DNA of 64,000 nt from Mycocentrospora acerina (Eukaryota > Ascomycota > Dothideomycetes > Pleosporales), in assembly GCA_022701365.1 (NCBI GenBank), contig JAKUHH010000090.1:811024-875023 (forward strand). The letters are read 5' to 3'. Both the position numbers and the translations under genes were made by a program. Within the stretch, counting starts at the first letter, position 1. Each line of letters opens with the position of its first letter. Below, piece after piece: positions 23,484 through 34,389 of this stretch. The notes beneath the pieces are model-generated. The model was not told the origin of the DNA, did no database searches, and saw only the letters and a program-made list of their open reading frames with translations.

Positions 23484-24267
23484 ATGCGTGCCTCAACGTG
23501 TCTTGTCCTCTTTGCAGGCTCTGTGATGGCGCAGTCTGCTACAGTTCTCAACTTCTACCAGTTCGACTCGACGCTCACTGTAAAAAGCTCAGATGCTAGC
23601 GCGACGACGTACGAGAAGACGTGCCCGTCCTCGGCCGCAGGCAGCTCTGCGATTTCGTCGCAACTCCGTAAGGTGATCAGGTGAAGTGTGTCGCGCACAA
23701 CTGATTCATTTGTTTGTAGCCTCTAGCATTACGTCGTTCTCACCCACCTCAACTACAACGCCAAAAGCCCTTCTGCGCCGACAAGACAGATCATCTTCGG
23801 ATATCGATAGTGATGGCGAGTGCAGGCCTTATACCCTGATACAAGGTCTCTCGACGTGGGAGTTTCATTTCACAGATCCAACGTCGGGGGCATATACTAT
23901 TGATATGGACTGCTCGTGGAAGGGTGAGATGACGACTGCAGATCTTACATGCGCTGCAACACAGGCCGGCTCTATTGAGACTTTGAACGATGTTGGTGTT
24001 ACAGTAACGTCGACCGTTGTTCCCGCAAAGGAAGCTCAGAGCATGGCATTGTATCAAACTGTCGCCGTCGTGGGGGCAACTAGCACATCGCCGTCAGGCA
24101 CCGCTTCAAAATCGCCTACAACGTCAAGAACATTGTCTTCTGCCAGTAGCACGTCTCAGGCTGTGGCTCCGAGTTCTGCTCGTGCGCCTTCAGGACCTCT
24201 GCCAACAGGTACATTCATGTTCGTCAGTGGTGCTGTGGGCGTTCTAGCTGTAGCACTTGTACTATGA
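23484..24267 (+). CDS. Small secreted Ser/Thr-rich protein with GPI-anchor-like tail, two exons
   Basis: The exons are 23484-23667 and 23720-24267 with a 52 nt intron (GTAAGG donor, CTGAT branch-like, TTGTAG acceptor), giving 243 residues. The ATG at 23484 starts a compact signal peptide (MRASTCLVLFAGSVMAQ). An upstream in-frame ATG at 23451 would give an awkward extension. The mature part has a few Cys (EKTCPSS, GECRPY, MDCSW, LTCAAT), a dibasic RRQ at residues 81-83 that could be a Kex2-type cut, a Ser/Thr-rich stalk from about residue 175, and a hydrophobic C-terminus (FVSGAVGVLAVALVL) typical of GPI attachment. It is probably a cell-wall or plasma-membrane surface protein. No family is recognised. 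Confidence 0.72.
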
Positions 24268-25190
24268 TCAACCAATTAGTTGGTTTGTAAGACTGCAGCG
24301 CTCACTTAGAGAAATGTAGCCAAACATCTGCTCGAGTGCAGTAGGCTTAATGCAAGATTGAAGGTTTACGTGCGTTGTGTCTTGTTCACGCGTTTGCGCG
24401 CCAGACTTGGGATCCAGTATGGTATTTCATTCACGATTTGATTGTGCAAGACCAACACTTGCCCTATATCTCTAATCAGCTTTCGCCGCACCCCATTTGA
24501 GTCAATTTAATGTATATTTCCATTCATCCCTTTTTGATCACTGTAACTTTCCTCAATATTGCATTACTGCTGCACCTCGCATTGCGGTGTCACTACATGG
24601 ACCAGAACCAGAATGACTCAGTTGAGTGAGCAGATGCCAGTCAACCGATATGCACTCATTATGCTAACAAGAATTCCAAGGTCTTCTATCCGTTGCTGTC
24701 TGACTGAATTGAATGGCGCTTTGACGTAAGAAAACAAGGAAAGTCGTTCTCGATTATGCATTATAAGAAACACCAGCAAGCTCTCGTCATACCGGTCTTC
24801 GAGCTACACAAGAAGCGTATCCATATTTCTCTCACACATGGTGACTTCGCCAACGCCGAACAAAAACCCTCATTCTGAGGGCATTGTTGCTAACGCGATG
24901 AGTTGCTCGAATACCTCAAATATGATATGCAAAGCTCTACAAGTCTGAGAAACAGTGATAGGACAAACAGTAAAGCAATGCATAACAACTTTATATCGAC
25001 TGTGACACTACACCATTGCACTTCTCATGGCAACCGGATTTCCGAAGGGGCGACTACGTGCATCAAAACTAACCAACTGGAAGCCCTTATATTGACCAAA
25101 GAGCAGATTAAGAAGTTGGAGGGGTACAGGCGGGTATTTCTCGACATAATGGAGGAGCGGGTTAAATAGCGAGATGGATGGCAAGATGGA
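24268..25190. other. Intergenic, about 920 bp
   Basis: This is the 3' flank of the small secreted protein gene up to the start of the duplicated block. An 88-codon plus-strand frame (24903-25169) shows nothing recognisable. No RNA gene or repeat was seen. Confidence 0.5.
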
Positions 25191-25472
25191 GGATGATGAA
25201 AGCGACAAAGCGAGCGTGCTGGAGGCAGAGAGGTCCCATTTCGAGGCGTTCTCAAGGATGAGATATTCAAGAAGCAGAAGTCACTTTTGAAGGGAATTCT
25301 CGAATGAATGTCTTGTAAACTACACTGTAAAAGCCTTGTATGAGGTGGAGGAGAAAAAAAAAAGGAAATACGGTGGTGGCACTTGAAGTTTTACTGACAT
25401 GTTCAGGTTGCAGGCGTTGTGCGGTCAGGGAGCATAACATTCGAATCGTTAATATACCGCATCCACTGCTAT
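25191..25472. repeat. First copy of an exact 282 bp direct duplication
   Basis: Bases 25191-25472 are repeated, as far as I can read without any difference, at 25474-25755. Even the ten-base poly-A run is the same length in both. The copies are separated by a single undetermined base (N at 25473). See the findings for the interpretation as an unmerged contig overlap. Confidence 0.95.
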
Positions 25473-25473
25473 N

Positions 25474-25755
25474 GGATGATGAAAGCGACAAAGCGAGCGT
25501 GCTGGAGGCAGAGAGGTCCCATTTCGAGGCGTTCTCAAGGATGAGATATTCAAGAAGCAGAAGTCACTTTTGAAGGGAATTCTCGAATGAATGTCTTGTA
25601 AACTACACTGTAAAAGCCTTGTATGAGGTGGAGGAGAAAAAAAAAAGGAAATACGGTGGTGGCACTTGAAGTTTTACTGACATGTTCAGGTTGCAGGCGT
25701 TGTGCGGTCAGGGAGCATAACATTCGAATCGTTAATATACCGCATCCACTGCTAT
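25474..25755. repeat. Second copy of the exact 282 bp direct duplication
   Basis: This is identical to 25191-25472 and begins immediately after the lone N at 25473. The sequence then continues with unique DNA. The block itself is non-coding as far as I can see. Confidence 0.95.
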
Positions 25756-26114
25756 TGATGATGCATACAATACTATGGTTCCTCGTTGTTTCACACGCGA
25801 GTGGTGATGTAACGGTCAAATAAAAGTCTAGTTCGGCGTCAAACTTCTTTACTGGATGTCGAAAAAGAGGAGGAATAAGAAATACAATGTGTAAAACATA
25901 GAGTAATGGCTACTCAATCTGTATCTATGGGTGTAACTCGATAATGATGGAAATCTCCCTCAGAAGCATCATTCATCGACTTGAAATATGGCGTAAACCA
26001 CATCGAGAGAACTGTGAATTTGTCGAGTCACTCTCTATTTCCATGATTCCCGCTCTCACTATACATGGCAACCTTACTTCCCATTTCTGTCTGCATATCA
26101 GCTAGACGTCTCAG
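25756..26114. other. Intergenic, about 360 bp
   Basis: This runs from the duplicated block to the end of the candidate Cys-rich gene. I see nothing in it. Confidence 0.45.
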
Positions 26115-26489
26115 CTACTCTAGGAAAAGATACCGCACACCTAGCAAGTTCAGCAATTCGACGAAGCCATCGGCCTGGCTTTCCGAACAGGAATGATCCG
26201 TTGAGCACAAGATGCCCCCTGTGCTCTCATCTCATGACAGATACGTAACCAACCTCAATGCACCTTTGACTCACCGTATCGTCACTTGTGATTCTCTCTC
26301 CAGGTAGAAATCAGCCCATGCGAGACCCAATTCAGTCCCCCTATTACCGCATGAAGACGTCGCACACGTTTCGCAATCCAAGAGTGCACCCTCACAGATG
26401 TCACCACGGCAGATACCAAGGACTTTAACGATAGTGTACGCAGCCCTAAACTCAGCGGCAGACTTGCCCGGGACCTGTTCATTGGTCAT
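26115..26489 (-). CDS. Candidate small Cys-containing protein, two exons
   Basis: A possible gene has exons 26489-26275 and 26223-26115 with a 51 nt intron (GTGAGT donor, GAG acceptor, weak branch site), giving 107 residues. The joined frame is open throughout and contains seven Cys, in CRGDICEGALLDCETC, a following SSCGNRG, and LCSTDHSC in exon 2. It ends with a short hydrophobic helix-like segment. I see no signal peptide, so either the start lies further upstream (a Cys-bearing frame is open at 26615-26842 across a CA repeat) or the protein is not secreted. The acceptor GAG is unusual. I do not recognise a family. This could also be a relic. Confidence 0.3.
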
Positions 26490-26533
26490 TTGCAACGGAG
26501 AACGTTAGCTCTACATGCACCTGTTCTCGTATA

Positions 26534-26538
26534 CAACT

Positions 26539-26565
<27 letters not shown>
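26534..26565. repeat. CA dinucleotide microsatellite
   Basis: An uninterrupted CA run of about 15 units lies just upstream of the candidate Cys-rich gene, possibly inside its 5' leader or an intron. Confidence 0.9.
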
Positions 26566-26569
<4 letters not shown>

Positions 26570-29500
26570 TACATACTCTAGTTGTCTTACGCCTCTCCGC
26601 GGATACTGACATGTTTAGTACGGATCTGCCCGTTTCCGGGTACAAAATCTGGCACTTGAACGCATGCAGTAAATGCTACAAGTTGGCGTTTTAGTGTTGG
26701 GGTCGACTTGACAACTTAACGTTCCACTAAGTAACGGTCCGAAGGGCATATTTGAAATGTTTTGTGGAAACATTACCACGTCTGTAATAATGGCTTTTTC
26801 GGGGACTGGATCGGAGGGCCCCCCGCACATGAATAGTGGCAAATAACTTTTTTCCTCTATTCCGAACCAACCACGTCGCCGAAGACGGAGGTTAGAGGGT
26901 TGGAGGGGGGGTTTTCTAATGACGAGAAAATGGGTCAGCTGAGGGAGTGACGAATTGGGTTATTGGCGATTACAGACGTCCAACTCTTCTTCGCCCATCT
27001 CCAACGAATGGCAGGAACCCGACCGCAAATCCGATATGGCGCAGCATATGAATGCAGGGAGTTTACCTGTCTTGGAGGGATGATGGCGCACTAGAGACCC
27101 TGACAGCACACACACAGACTCGCCTGTTGTTGAGACCCCACCACTCCAAGCTCCAAAATTGCGTCACCCGTCGTGTCGCTTCTCCACAGCGGTGCCCTCG
27201 ACCATTCCTCATGTGACTAATTTAGTTGCGCTATCGATCGCAGGGGAGGTTTCCCCGTCTGAACTACTGCACACTGCGACACATGTAAGCGCGCTTGGGT
27301 GCACACGACACTCGCCAAGCAGTCGCCGCAACAAGGCACACCATGCGCAACATGCCTCGCGTTGGCGATCAATGTGTGCGGCAAGCACGTATGAGCGGGC
27401 TTGATTGCATTGCAACCACATGCTGAGCGAGGGGAGCGAAGGAAGCGGTACCTTGCCATCGCGTGCAGCATCTGAGCGACGGACATGTTTCCCACCCAGT
27501 TAGCGTGCATCGGCTCAGTCGCCCGGGCGAGCGAGCGACCAGATCCGCCCTACCATTTTTGTTTGCGCACGGAAGCTTGCATTTTGCAAGATTCCCGATA
27601 TCTCACAGCTTGCACCCGATCCCGCGCCTTTGCGATCAGATCCCGATCTCGATTTTTTCGATGGTGCTAGATGCTCGTGTGCCATGTCGTTTCCCCAAGG
27701 CACCAGCCAAGTCTGTCAAAGTTCGGGGTGGCAGGCGCTTTTTTTTTCGTTGAAAATCTATTGAAGAAAAGTGTAGATAACTCGTACACATTGGCCAATC
27801 TTCTTTTTGGGGATGAGAGTGGGGGTTTTTTTTGTTTTCTGCACGTTTCCGTCAACGTCGGGTGTTGGAGCGTCCCACAGTTGTGAAGGGCCGATCGAGT
27901 ACGGGAACGAAACCCTTTTCCCTGGTGGGGGTGCTGCCACAATGTAACACAGCACAGCCCTTGACGTGGGATTTGTGAGTCTTGACAAGCATTGCGTGGT
28001 CCCACTTCGTTTCGTCCCGTACTAGAAAATTAAACAAAAAAAAACATAGATTCGTGGTGTGCGCCTCATTCTGGTAAATGCCAGTCCCATTGTCCAATCA
28101 GAAAGGAATGAGCTCCCTTGCTCTGAGTAGGTTGGCTGTTTAGCATTTCTTTTTTGTACAGTGTAAAAGGGGGGACTTTTCGGTATCCCGTTTGAGCCCA
28201 CAAAAGGTACGAGCGTGGATTCGGCAGCGGAGCGCAGCTGAGGCAGCTCCGGTGTGGCTTGATGAGGTCGGGGTTGATTTCTTGCCATTGACAGTGGTGC
28301 TACTTGACAAACGCAAGGACCAGAACTCAACAGTTGCCTGTTTGGGAGAGCTGGAGATGAATGCCAACGACACACGGACGCTTCTATGTCAGTGTAGTCG
28401 TCGGACAGCAATTCCAGCTATCGTCGTTCAATAGCTTCTATTTGCAACCGATTGAACAGCAATGTTGTTCATGTCCCAATTTAGCCAGCCAGTCTCGGCA
28501 TTGTACAATAGTAATTGTATGGTGTTGTTGGCCTGCATAGCTCGGGCATTTGGCGAGTTGCCATGAGGCTTGCAGGCCGTTGTTGGGTAACGTTTGTCGC
28601 AGAATCTTCCGGATCGGTATGGCGCTCATGGGTAATTGAATGGCTGTCTCACCACTCACTTGAGACTGAGTCGCCGCCCTGGATGCGCTGAATAGTCAGC
28701 CTCATTGTCAATATCCAGGAGCGTGGTAGGATTTCAAGCTGGTGCTGACCGGCAACCTGGTTCCGAGGTAGGTATTGGCGGGCGTCTGACACGTGCTCCT
28801 TGACATAGGATAACGTAATCCTTCGTCGTCGGCGGCGACCACGTGCTGATGGGGGGCAAGTTACGATGCCCAGATTCCGTTTCTGGAAAGAAGGTTCAAA
28901 GGGCGTCAAACCATGGAATGATTGATTAGAAGACGAGGTTGGAGTTGGCCTCGCTCAGCTTCGATTGGTCAAACTCACTCTTCTTGGAAGCATCTGGCAT
29001 TCTCGTATCCTACCCAGACAACAAGCATCTCGGCTAGGCGGGCCTCGACACGAGCAAGGCCTTGTAACGCATGCGGAGGAGCGCACCGAAAGCACGACGC
29101 AGTATGAAACGATCAGGGCAGCAACATCCACGCGTGCAAAACGAGCATTATTGCGAGGAAGGCTGGCAGACAACGACGGTTATCATGTCGATGCACACGC
29201 AGTTGTACACACACCACCCACATGCCGCCAAGATGGGGAAGCGGAGGCAATTAATTAATCAAACCACCCTCCCCCTTTGGATCGATGATTCCCAAATCCC
29301 GAGCATATGCAAACACGCGTATATGCATATACACACAGCCCGCGCGCCGTTCCATGAGCCTCGCCTTTTCAATCGCCAAACTATTCATCAACGACGGCGC
29401 CGTGACACTGACGCCCTCGTTCCTTCTTCTCAAAAGGGTCGATCGAATGCCGACGTGGCCGGATGGCATCCGGCCGTTATGCACCAAAGCAGTCATCGAC

Positions 29501-29734
29501 GTCTCGCTAATCCACAAGCGCGGTTTGTGACTTTTGGCCACCGGTCCGAATTGCGGCAGCGCTAGAGCCAAACAGAGACGGAACCCCGAGGTGCTGAGGT
29601 GTTTGTCTCTGTGCGCCTTTCCAGAAGAAGTCGTGTGCTCCGCGATCGACAAGGCTATATATACACGCTCCAATATCCATGGCTGCGGGTCTTTTTTATT
29701 TTTTGTGCCAGATGCTTGCCTTTGCCAGATGCTC

Positions 29735-29774
29735 GCCTTGCCTTGCCTTACCTTACCTTGCCTTGCCTTGCCTG
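29735..29774. repeat. GCCTT pentanucleotide microsatellite
   Basis: About eight units of GCCTT/ACCTT occur in a row, the middle ones varied by G to A changes. Confidence 0.9.
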
Positions 29775-29997
29775 GCATGGCCTGTCTCGTCTTGCCTTGC
29801 GCTCTCTGGCCCACCCGGACGATAGCCAAGATGGATCGTTGGCAGCAGTGGGCAATATCGCGTCCAATTGACAAGGCGACTAGAGCTGATCGTCAGGACT
29901 AGGCGTGTTTCGGAGTTTGTCTTGCAATGTAATCATGAGCCCCGACATCATTTAGCGCTGACATCATCGCCAACGATACACAATTTCGGTTGGTTTG

Positions 29998-30225
29998 ATA
30001 TTGAGCATGATGATGATGATGTTGATGTTGATGTTGATGATGATGATGGTGATGGTGATGATGATGATGATGTTGATGATGATACTTTTGATAATGCCGA
30101 TAATGTTGATAACGTCGATACTGTTGATAATGTAAATAGTGACAATGATTATACTGTTGATAATACCATTGGTGATAATGACGATAGTGGTGATGATGAT
30201 GATGATGATGATGGTGATGAAGAGC
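29998..30225. repeat. GAT/GTT-type trinucleotide low-complexity tract
   Basis: This is a tract of about 230 bp made of GAT, GTT and GGT units with degenerate edges. On the plus strand it would encode an Asp/Val/Asn-rich stretch, on the minus strand Ile/Asn- or Ser/Thr-rich stretches. No flanking coding signal supports translation. Confidence 0.9.
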
Positions 30226-31505
30226 CCTGTCCTAGCAGCAGGTCCCAACTTCGGCCCGCCCCCCTCGGCTACATGGATCCGCTGACTGTGCCACCTTCAA
30301 GAGTCCCCCATCCGTGGGAACGCAATCCCAGGTGAGGCCTGCAAAACCAAACTCACCAGTGCATCGGATATTGGGACAGTGTTCCTCTCCTCCCCCCTTA
30401 AACCTAAACATGCTGACAGCTAATGAAAACTTGCCTGCACAGAGATTCGCCATCCCAAACTGCAACGGGACGCTCCGTCCCCAACAACCGCCCCGATACC
30501 CTTTGCAGCGACTTTACACACACACCAAAACCCACAATGTAAGGGGCTACATGCAGGTGATCGTCCAGCATTGGACTTTCCTCCGAGCTTCTTGGTTGGC
30601 GTCGCCGCATCCCCTAAATGAATCAACGCTCCATCCAAGGATGCCACAACGTTTGTCGTATTTCTCCTCGATTTTTTGCCGCCTCCGAGGCAGATAAGCG
30701 TTGGGGGAGTTTAGGCGCGTTTTTTTTCGTGGGTCCAGTCCTGTTCGCTTGGGTGCGCGGCGTGGTCAGAGCGATACTTGAACTTTGTTTGATTAGTGAC
30801 GAGGGCCATGGCACCGGGGGCCTTGACCAGACTTCCGTACCGAGCCGCTTTGACGCTTCCGCTTGCGCTGGGTCGCATAGACGAGTCTCTGGCCATTGGA
30901 TGCTTTTAATGAATACTCCTCATTCTGCGTACTTGTCTACAATCGAGATTTGGATATACGAGGCAAACACACACAGCACATAGCACATAGCACACAACAA
31001 AACTCAATAGCATGTGTTTTTTTATTCTTCATGAACGTCTTGTATTGAGTCATGTCGTTGTCGTGAACTGTACATGTGGCAGAAAGCGGCGCCCGACGAT
31101 CGGACCACATGGCCAGAAATGAGATGAAAATAGAGTGATGAATAAAAGTTAAATGCTCATACATAAAATGCGTACAATCGTCGTATGTAGGGTACACGTC
31201 GCCAAGAACGCCTGGAAAATCACATGCGTGTATCAACGACACGAGAAACATGAAGCTGGAAAACGCCGTCTTGTCGTCCCTCCATCTCTTTTGAGGCCCA
31301 TTCTGCCGAGGAAAAAAAACACCATGCCAAAGCCAAATCACAAAAGTTGAAGAGCGAAGTGACGGGATAGCAGCGATAGGGGTATAACGGATGTCCATCT
31401 TGAGCCAGTACCAACACCAAATTCAAATGCAAATGCAGGTTCGTATGCAGAGGAAAACATTGTTTCGAGGTCCCACGTTACCTCTGCGTCTCCGTGTGGA
31501 CGCAC

Positions 31506-33227
31506 TTAGGCAGGGGCTGAAGGGCGAACAGGTGGTGCTGTTGTCGATTGTCTATCAAACGTCACCCTTCGCAGTTTCGACGTGGCTGGATAATCTTCAT
31601 CGTGGGGTGCGTCAGATTTGCGCTTGTTGGATATCGATTCTGCAGGTCTACCACTCGGTGGTTCTACGCGTTTGCCAGACGAGTCGTCGGGAGACTCGAT
31701 TGATGAAGGGCTGGCGGCTTGCACATAGCCCTCTCGTGTGACGCAGTGGCTATGATGCCATTTCCATTGATCGTATGCAGCGTCCGCTTTTAGTCGATGG
31801 TCTCGCAATTGAGCTATCAAGTTGTGACTTGTCATGGATAGCTCGTGGCCTGTCTCTGCTGGAGAAACTCGCCGAAATTGCTCAATGTTGGGAAGAGGCC
31901 GTCTCCAAGCCTCATTACATCCTTGACAGCGCTCCACCGAAGACTCTCCCTCTTTTGGTCGAGAATGAGCATGTTGTGAGGTGTCTTGGGTTTGCAGGCT
32001 GGCATTGAATAGTTGTATGGACGGCTCCTCAGCCGGTGCAGGCGGAAGTTGAGAGGTAGATGACCGGTCGTTGGGAATAGATGCAGGAGATGGAGGGGAG
32101 GCAGGAGCTGCAGGCGGAGGATCTTGACGATGCCTGTGAGATGACGGCATGTTCTCGGATGTGTAGTGTGCAGCAAATCTGACGTTGTAGCGCCCTGGCC
32201 GTGTAGGAGGAGTGGTAGCAGTAGTAGAGGTAGAAGTAGTGGTGTTGTTGGTGTTATGGTTGTTATTGTTGTCGATGGCATGAGTACCATTTGCTTGGTT
32301 ATGTGTAGAGGCAGTTCCCATGTTCTTGGCAGATTGTCTAATATCAAAAAGCGCGACCTGGTCTACTGAGTGCTCATGTGACCTGGATAATGATACAGAG
32401 CTTCGAGAGTTATACAGAAGGGAGTTTGGCAGACTATGGAGCGAATGGTGTAAAGCAGACTGGGACTCTACGTGGGTTGAATGAGGAAGGACCAAAGGAA
32501 GAACGGGGGAAGAATGGGTGCTTGAATGAGAATTGGATGGTGGACTGTGCGGAGGATTGGCAGTCCTTGGGCTCCGAGTAGCAGACGAAGAAGAAAAAGA
32601 GAAGTCTGGTGACGGGTGTACAGCTGAGTCTTGGCGAGGGGCACTAATTGGCGGTTGTGAGTGCGCTGGGTCCTGCAGACTCTGGCAAACCTCAGACGTC
32701 AACACGGAGCCGCGAGGCAGCGCGGCCTGAGGCGCCGAATGAGGGTGCTGAAAGTGGCGCGCTGGGGGCATTGCTGGAGCACTCGATTCGGCAGGACTGT
32801 GGATGGACGTCAGTATGCTTTTTCCGCAGCCCGTGTCGCGTGCATTGCACAGCACATACCTGGCCCGAGGGCTTGCGTGTTGTTCCGTGGACCACGACGG
32901 GGCCTCTGCAGGAGCACTCGGCGCTGGTGCAGGTGCCGCTGCAGAGGGTGGCATGGAACGCAAAAGCGGAGGAGAGTCGTGATTGTTGTTGTGGTTATTG
33001 TTGTGGGTGTGATTGTGATTATGATTGTGGTTATGATTGTGGTCGTGGTTGTGGTTGTGGTTGTGGTTGTGGTTGTGGTTGTGGTTGTCGTGGTGCGAGG
33101 CCAAGGGTAGCAGGTTGGGCGGCGCAGGCGACGACGACGACAACAGGTCTGCGAAGCGCGGCAGGGTCGGGAACGGGGCGGGCTCGGAGCGCTGCGGGTG
33201 CCCGTGACGAGGCCTGTCGGTCCCCAT
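31506..33227 (-). CDS. Pro/Ser/His-rich protein with His-Asn repeat, two exons
   Basis: The exons are 33227-32860 and 32796-31506, giving 552 residues with the ATG at 33227. An in-frame ATG three codons upstream and another at 33323 are alternatives. The 63 nt intron has a GTATGT donor, CTGAC branch and CCACAG acceptor. Its length is a multiple of three, so the frame also reads through. Near residues 45-80 is a His-Asn repeat from a hexanucleotide array. Most of the protein is disordered Pro/Ser/Thr. A compact conserved-looking part near residues 425-500 has VERCQGCNEAWRRPLP, then SHNLIAQLRDHRLKADAAYD and KWHHSHC. A bipartite-like basic element (KRKSDAPHDEDYPATSKLRR) near the C-terminus suggests a nuclear protein. 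The paired Cys and His could bind zinc. It is probably a regulatory protein; the family is unknown to me. Confidence 0.72.
   Translation of the reverse strand: MGTDRPRHGHPQRSEPAPFPTLPRFADLLSSSSPAPPNLLPLASHHDNHNHNHNHNHNHNHDHNHNHNHNHNHTHNNNHNNNHDSPPLLRSMPPSAAAPAPAPSAPAEAPSWSTEQHASPRARYVLCNARDTGCGKSILTSIHSPAESSAPAMPPARHFQHPHSAPQAALPRGSVLTSEVCQSLQDPAHSQPPISAPRQDSAVHPSPDFSFSSSSATRSPRTANPPHSPPSNSHSSTHSSPVLPLVLPHSTHVESQSALHHSLHSLPNSLLYNSRSSVSLSRSHEHSVDQVALFDIRQSAKNMGTASTHNQANGTHAIDNNNNHNTNNTTTSTSTTATTPPTRPGRYNVRFAAHYTSENMPSSHRHRQDPPPAAPASPPSPASIPNDRSSTSQLPPAPAEEPSIQLFNASLQTQDTSQHAHSRPKEGESSVERCQGCNEAWRRPLPNIEQFRRVSPAETGHELSMTSHNLIAQLRDHRLKADAAYDQWKWHHSHCVTREGYVQAASPSSIESPDDSSGKRVEPPSGRPAESISNKRKSDAPHDEDYPATSKLRRVTFDRQSTTAPPVRPSAPA
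32985..33093. repeat. Hexanucleotide repeat encoding His-Asn dipeptides
   Basis: A GTGGTT/GTGATT-type array (plus strand) reads as CAC-AAC codons on the minus strand, giving an alternating His-Asn run inside the 552-residue protein, with a few His-Asp and Thr variants. The purest part is 33037-33090. Confidence 0.92.
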
Positions 33228-34000
33228 GGCAAGCATGCGAGGCAATGTGAGTGTGCACTGGCGTCGAGCACGGCGGGCGACGAGGAGTGATATGGAGACA
33301 GGCAGGGCAGCGTGGGATGGCAATCGGGAGATGGAATTGGGGCTGGCGATGGAATTGGAGATGGAAACGGAGCGGCAGGAGTGGCACGGCGGGCAAGGAA
33401 GGCACAGTAGCAGGCCATGTCATGCCAGGCCATGCCGTGCCAGGCCAGGTCGGACAGAGGCGTCTGGCGTCGACGCACCCGCAATCCGCCAACTTGTGTC
33501 TCTCCGCGCGGCGTCAAAGGATGAACCGTCGCAGCGCAGGCCGGTGGCTAGGATCCAAGGGGCGGGAGCTCATTCGCGGAGGAGGGTCGAGTGGGGCGCG
33601 CCATTCTTTCGTGCATGGCTAGCGCCTGGCGGAAGCGCTACGCTCGCGCCGTGTGCCTCATGCAAGGTGTTTTGTGCGTCTATGCGCGCTAGCGACGGGG
33701 CTAGGCCGCGCCGGGCTAGGGCGGAGTCGGGGAGCGTGATCCGCCAGGCCCCCTTTGCCGTCTGGGCGACGCGCAGCTTGGACGTGCGCTCTCTCACCCA
33801 TGGCCGTGTCCGCTTCGTGCCTCGCTCACGCACCCACTCCTGGACTCCTCTCATGTCGTGCTGGCTGCACTCACTCACTCGTGGCCTGCCCTCCGTGGTG
33901 CAGCGCTCACTCCTGCTGCACTCGCTCGCGGCCGGCCTGCACCCGCTCACGGCCGGCGTGCATCCAGTGCCTGCACCCGCTCACGGCTTGGCAGCGTGTG

Positions 34001-34045
34001 GTGTTGTGTCGTGCTGTGTCGTGTCGTGTCGTGTCAGGTCGTGTG
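34001..34045. repeat. GTGTC pentanucleotide microsatellite
   Basis: Imperfect and then perfect GTGTC units follow one another over about 45 bp. Confidence 0.85.
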
Positions 34046-34145
34046 GGCACAGCGACTGCCTGACCGGCTGCTGACTAACCCGTCCGCTGGCCATGTCTTT
34101 GTTGCAGCTGCATGGGAGTCTGGTCCGGCCATTGTGGTTGTGCTC

Positions 34146-34275
34146 ATTGTTGGAGTGAGTACTGCAGCCAGTGTTGGAGTGAATATTGTAGCCAGTGTTG
34201 GCGTGAATATTGTTCCCAGTGTCGGAGTGGATATTGCACCCAGTGTTGGAATGAATATTTCTGTGCCCAGTGTTG
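34146..34275. repeat. 24 bp minisatellite, about five units
   Basis: Five consecutive diverged units of about 24 bp (GTTGGAGTGAATATTGTAGC plus four more bases) run in tandem. One unit is 27 bp long. Read in the plus-strand frame it gives an eight-residue repeat of VGVNIVAS type, and the long unit adds exactly one codon. No start, signal peptide or neighbouring exon convinces me that it is translated. Confidence 0.85.
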
Positions 34276-34340
34276 GACCGAGTCGTAGACTGGACATTGG
34301 ACTGAATATCATGTCCAGTAGTAGCTCGAGTAGGTAGGTA

Positions 34341-34389
34341 GACTGGCCATCAGACCGACCATTAGACTGGCCATCACACTGGCCATTCA
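34341..34389. repeat. Short tandem repeat with the core GACTGGCCATCA
   Basis: About four imperfect 12 bp units follow directly after the 24 bp minisatellite and a GTAG tetranucleotide run. Confidence 0.75.

Larger units (their letters stand above)
26566..31505. other. Gene-poor stretch, about 4.9 kb, with simple repeats
   Basis: Many frames of 60-200 codons are open on both strands, mostly because of GC-rich or repeat-derived sequence, but none shows a domain, signal peptide or convincing splice pattern. Simple repeats at 29735-29774 and 29998-30225 are listed separately. The stretch lies 3' of the His-Asn-repeat protein gene (-) and upstream of the candidate Cys-rich gene (-). Confidence 0.5.

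Noticed and set aside
29998..30335. Asp/Val/Asn-rich plus-strand frame over the GAT-type repeat
   Set aside because: It is a product of a trinucleotide repeat without unique coding sequence around it.
32648..33250. Long plus-strand frames (up to 200 codons) opposite the His-Asn-repeat gene
   Set aside because: They are the antisense reading of the hexanucleotide repeat and GC-rich coding DNA. The minus-strand reading has the splice signals and the conserved-looking block.
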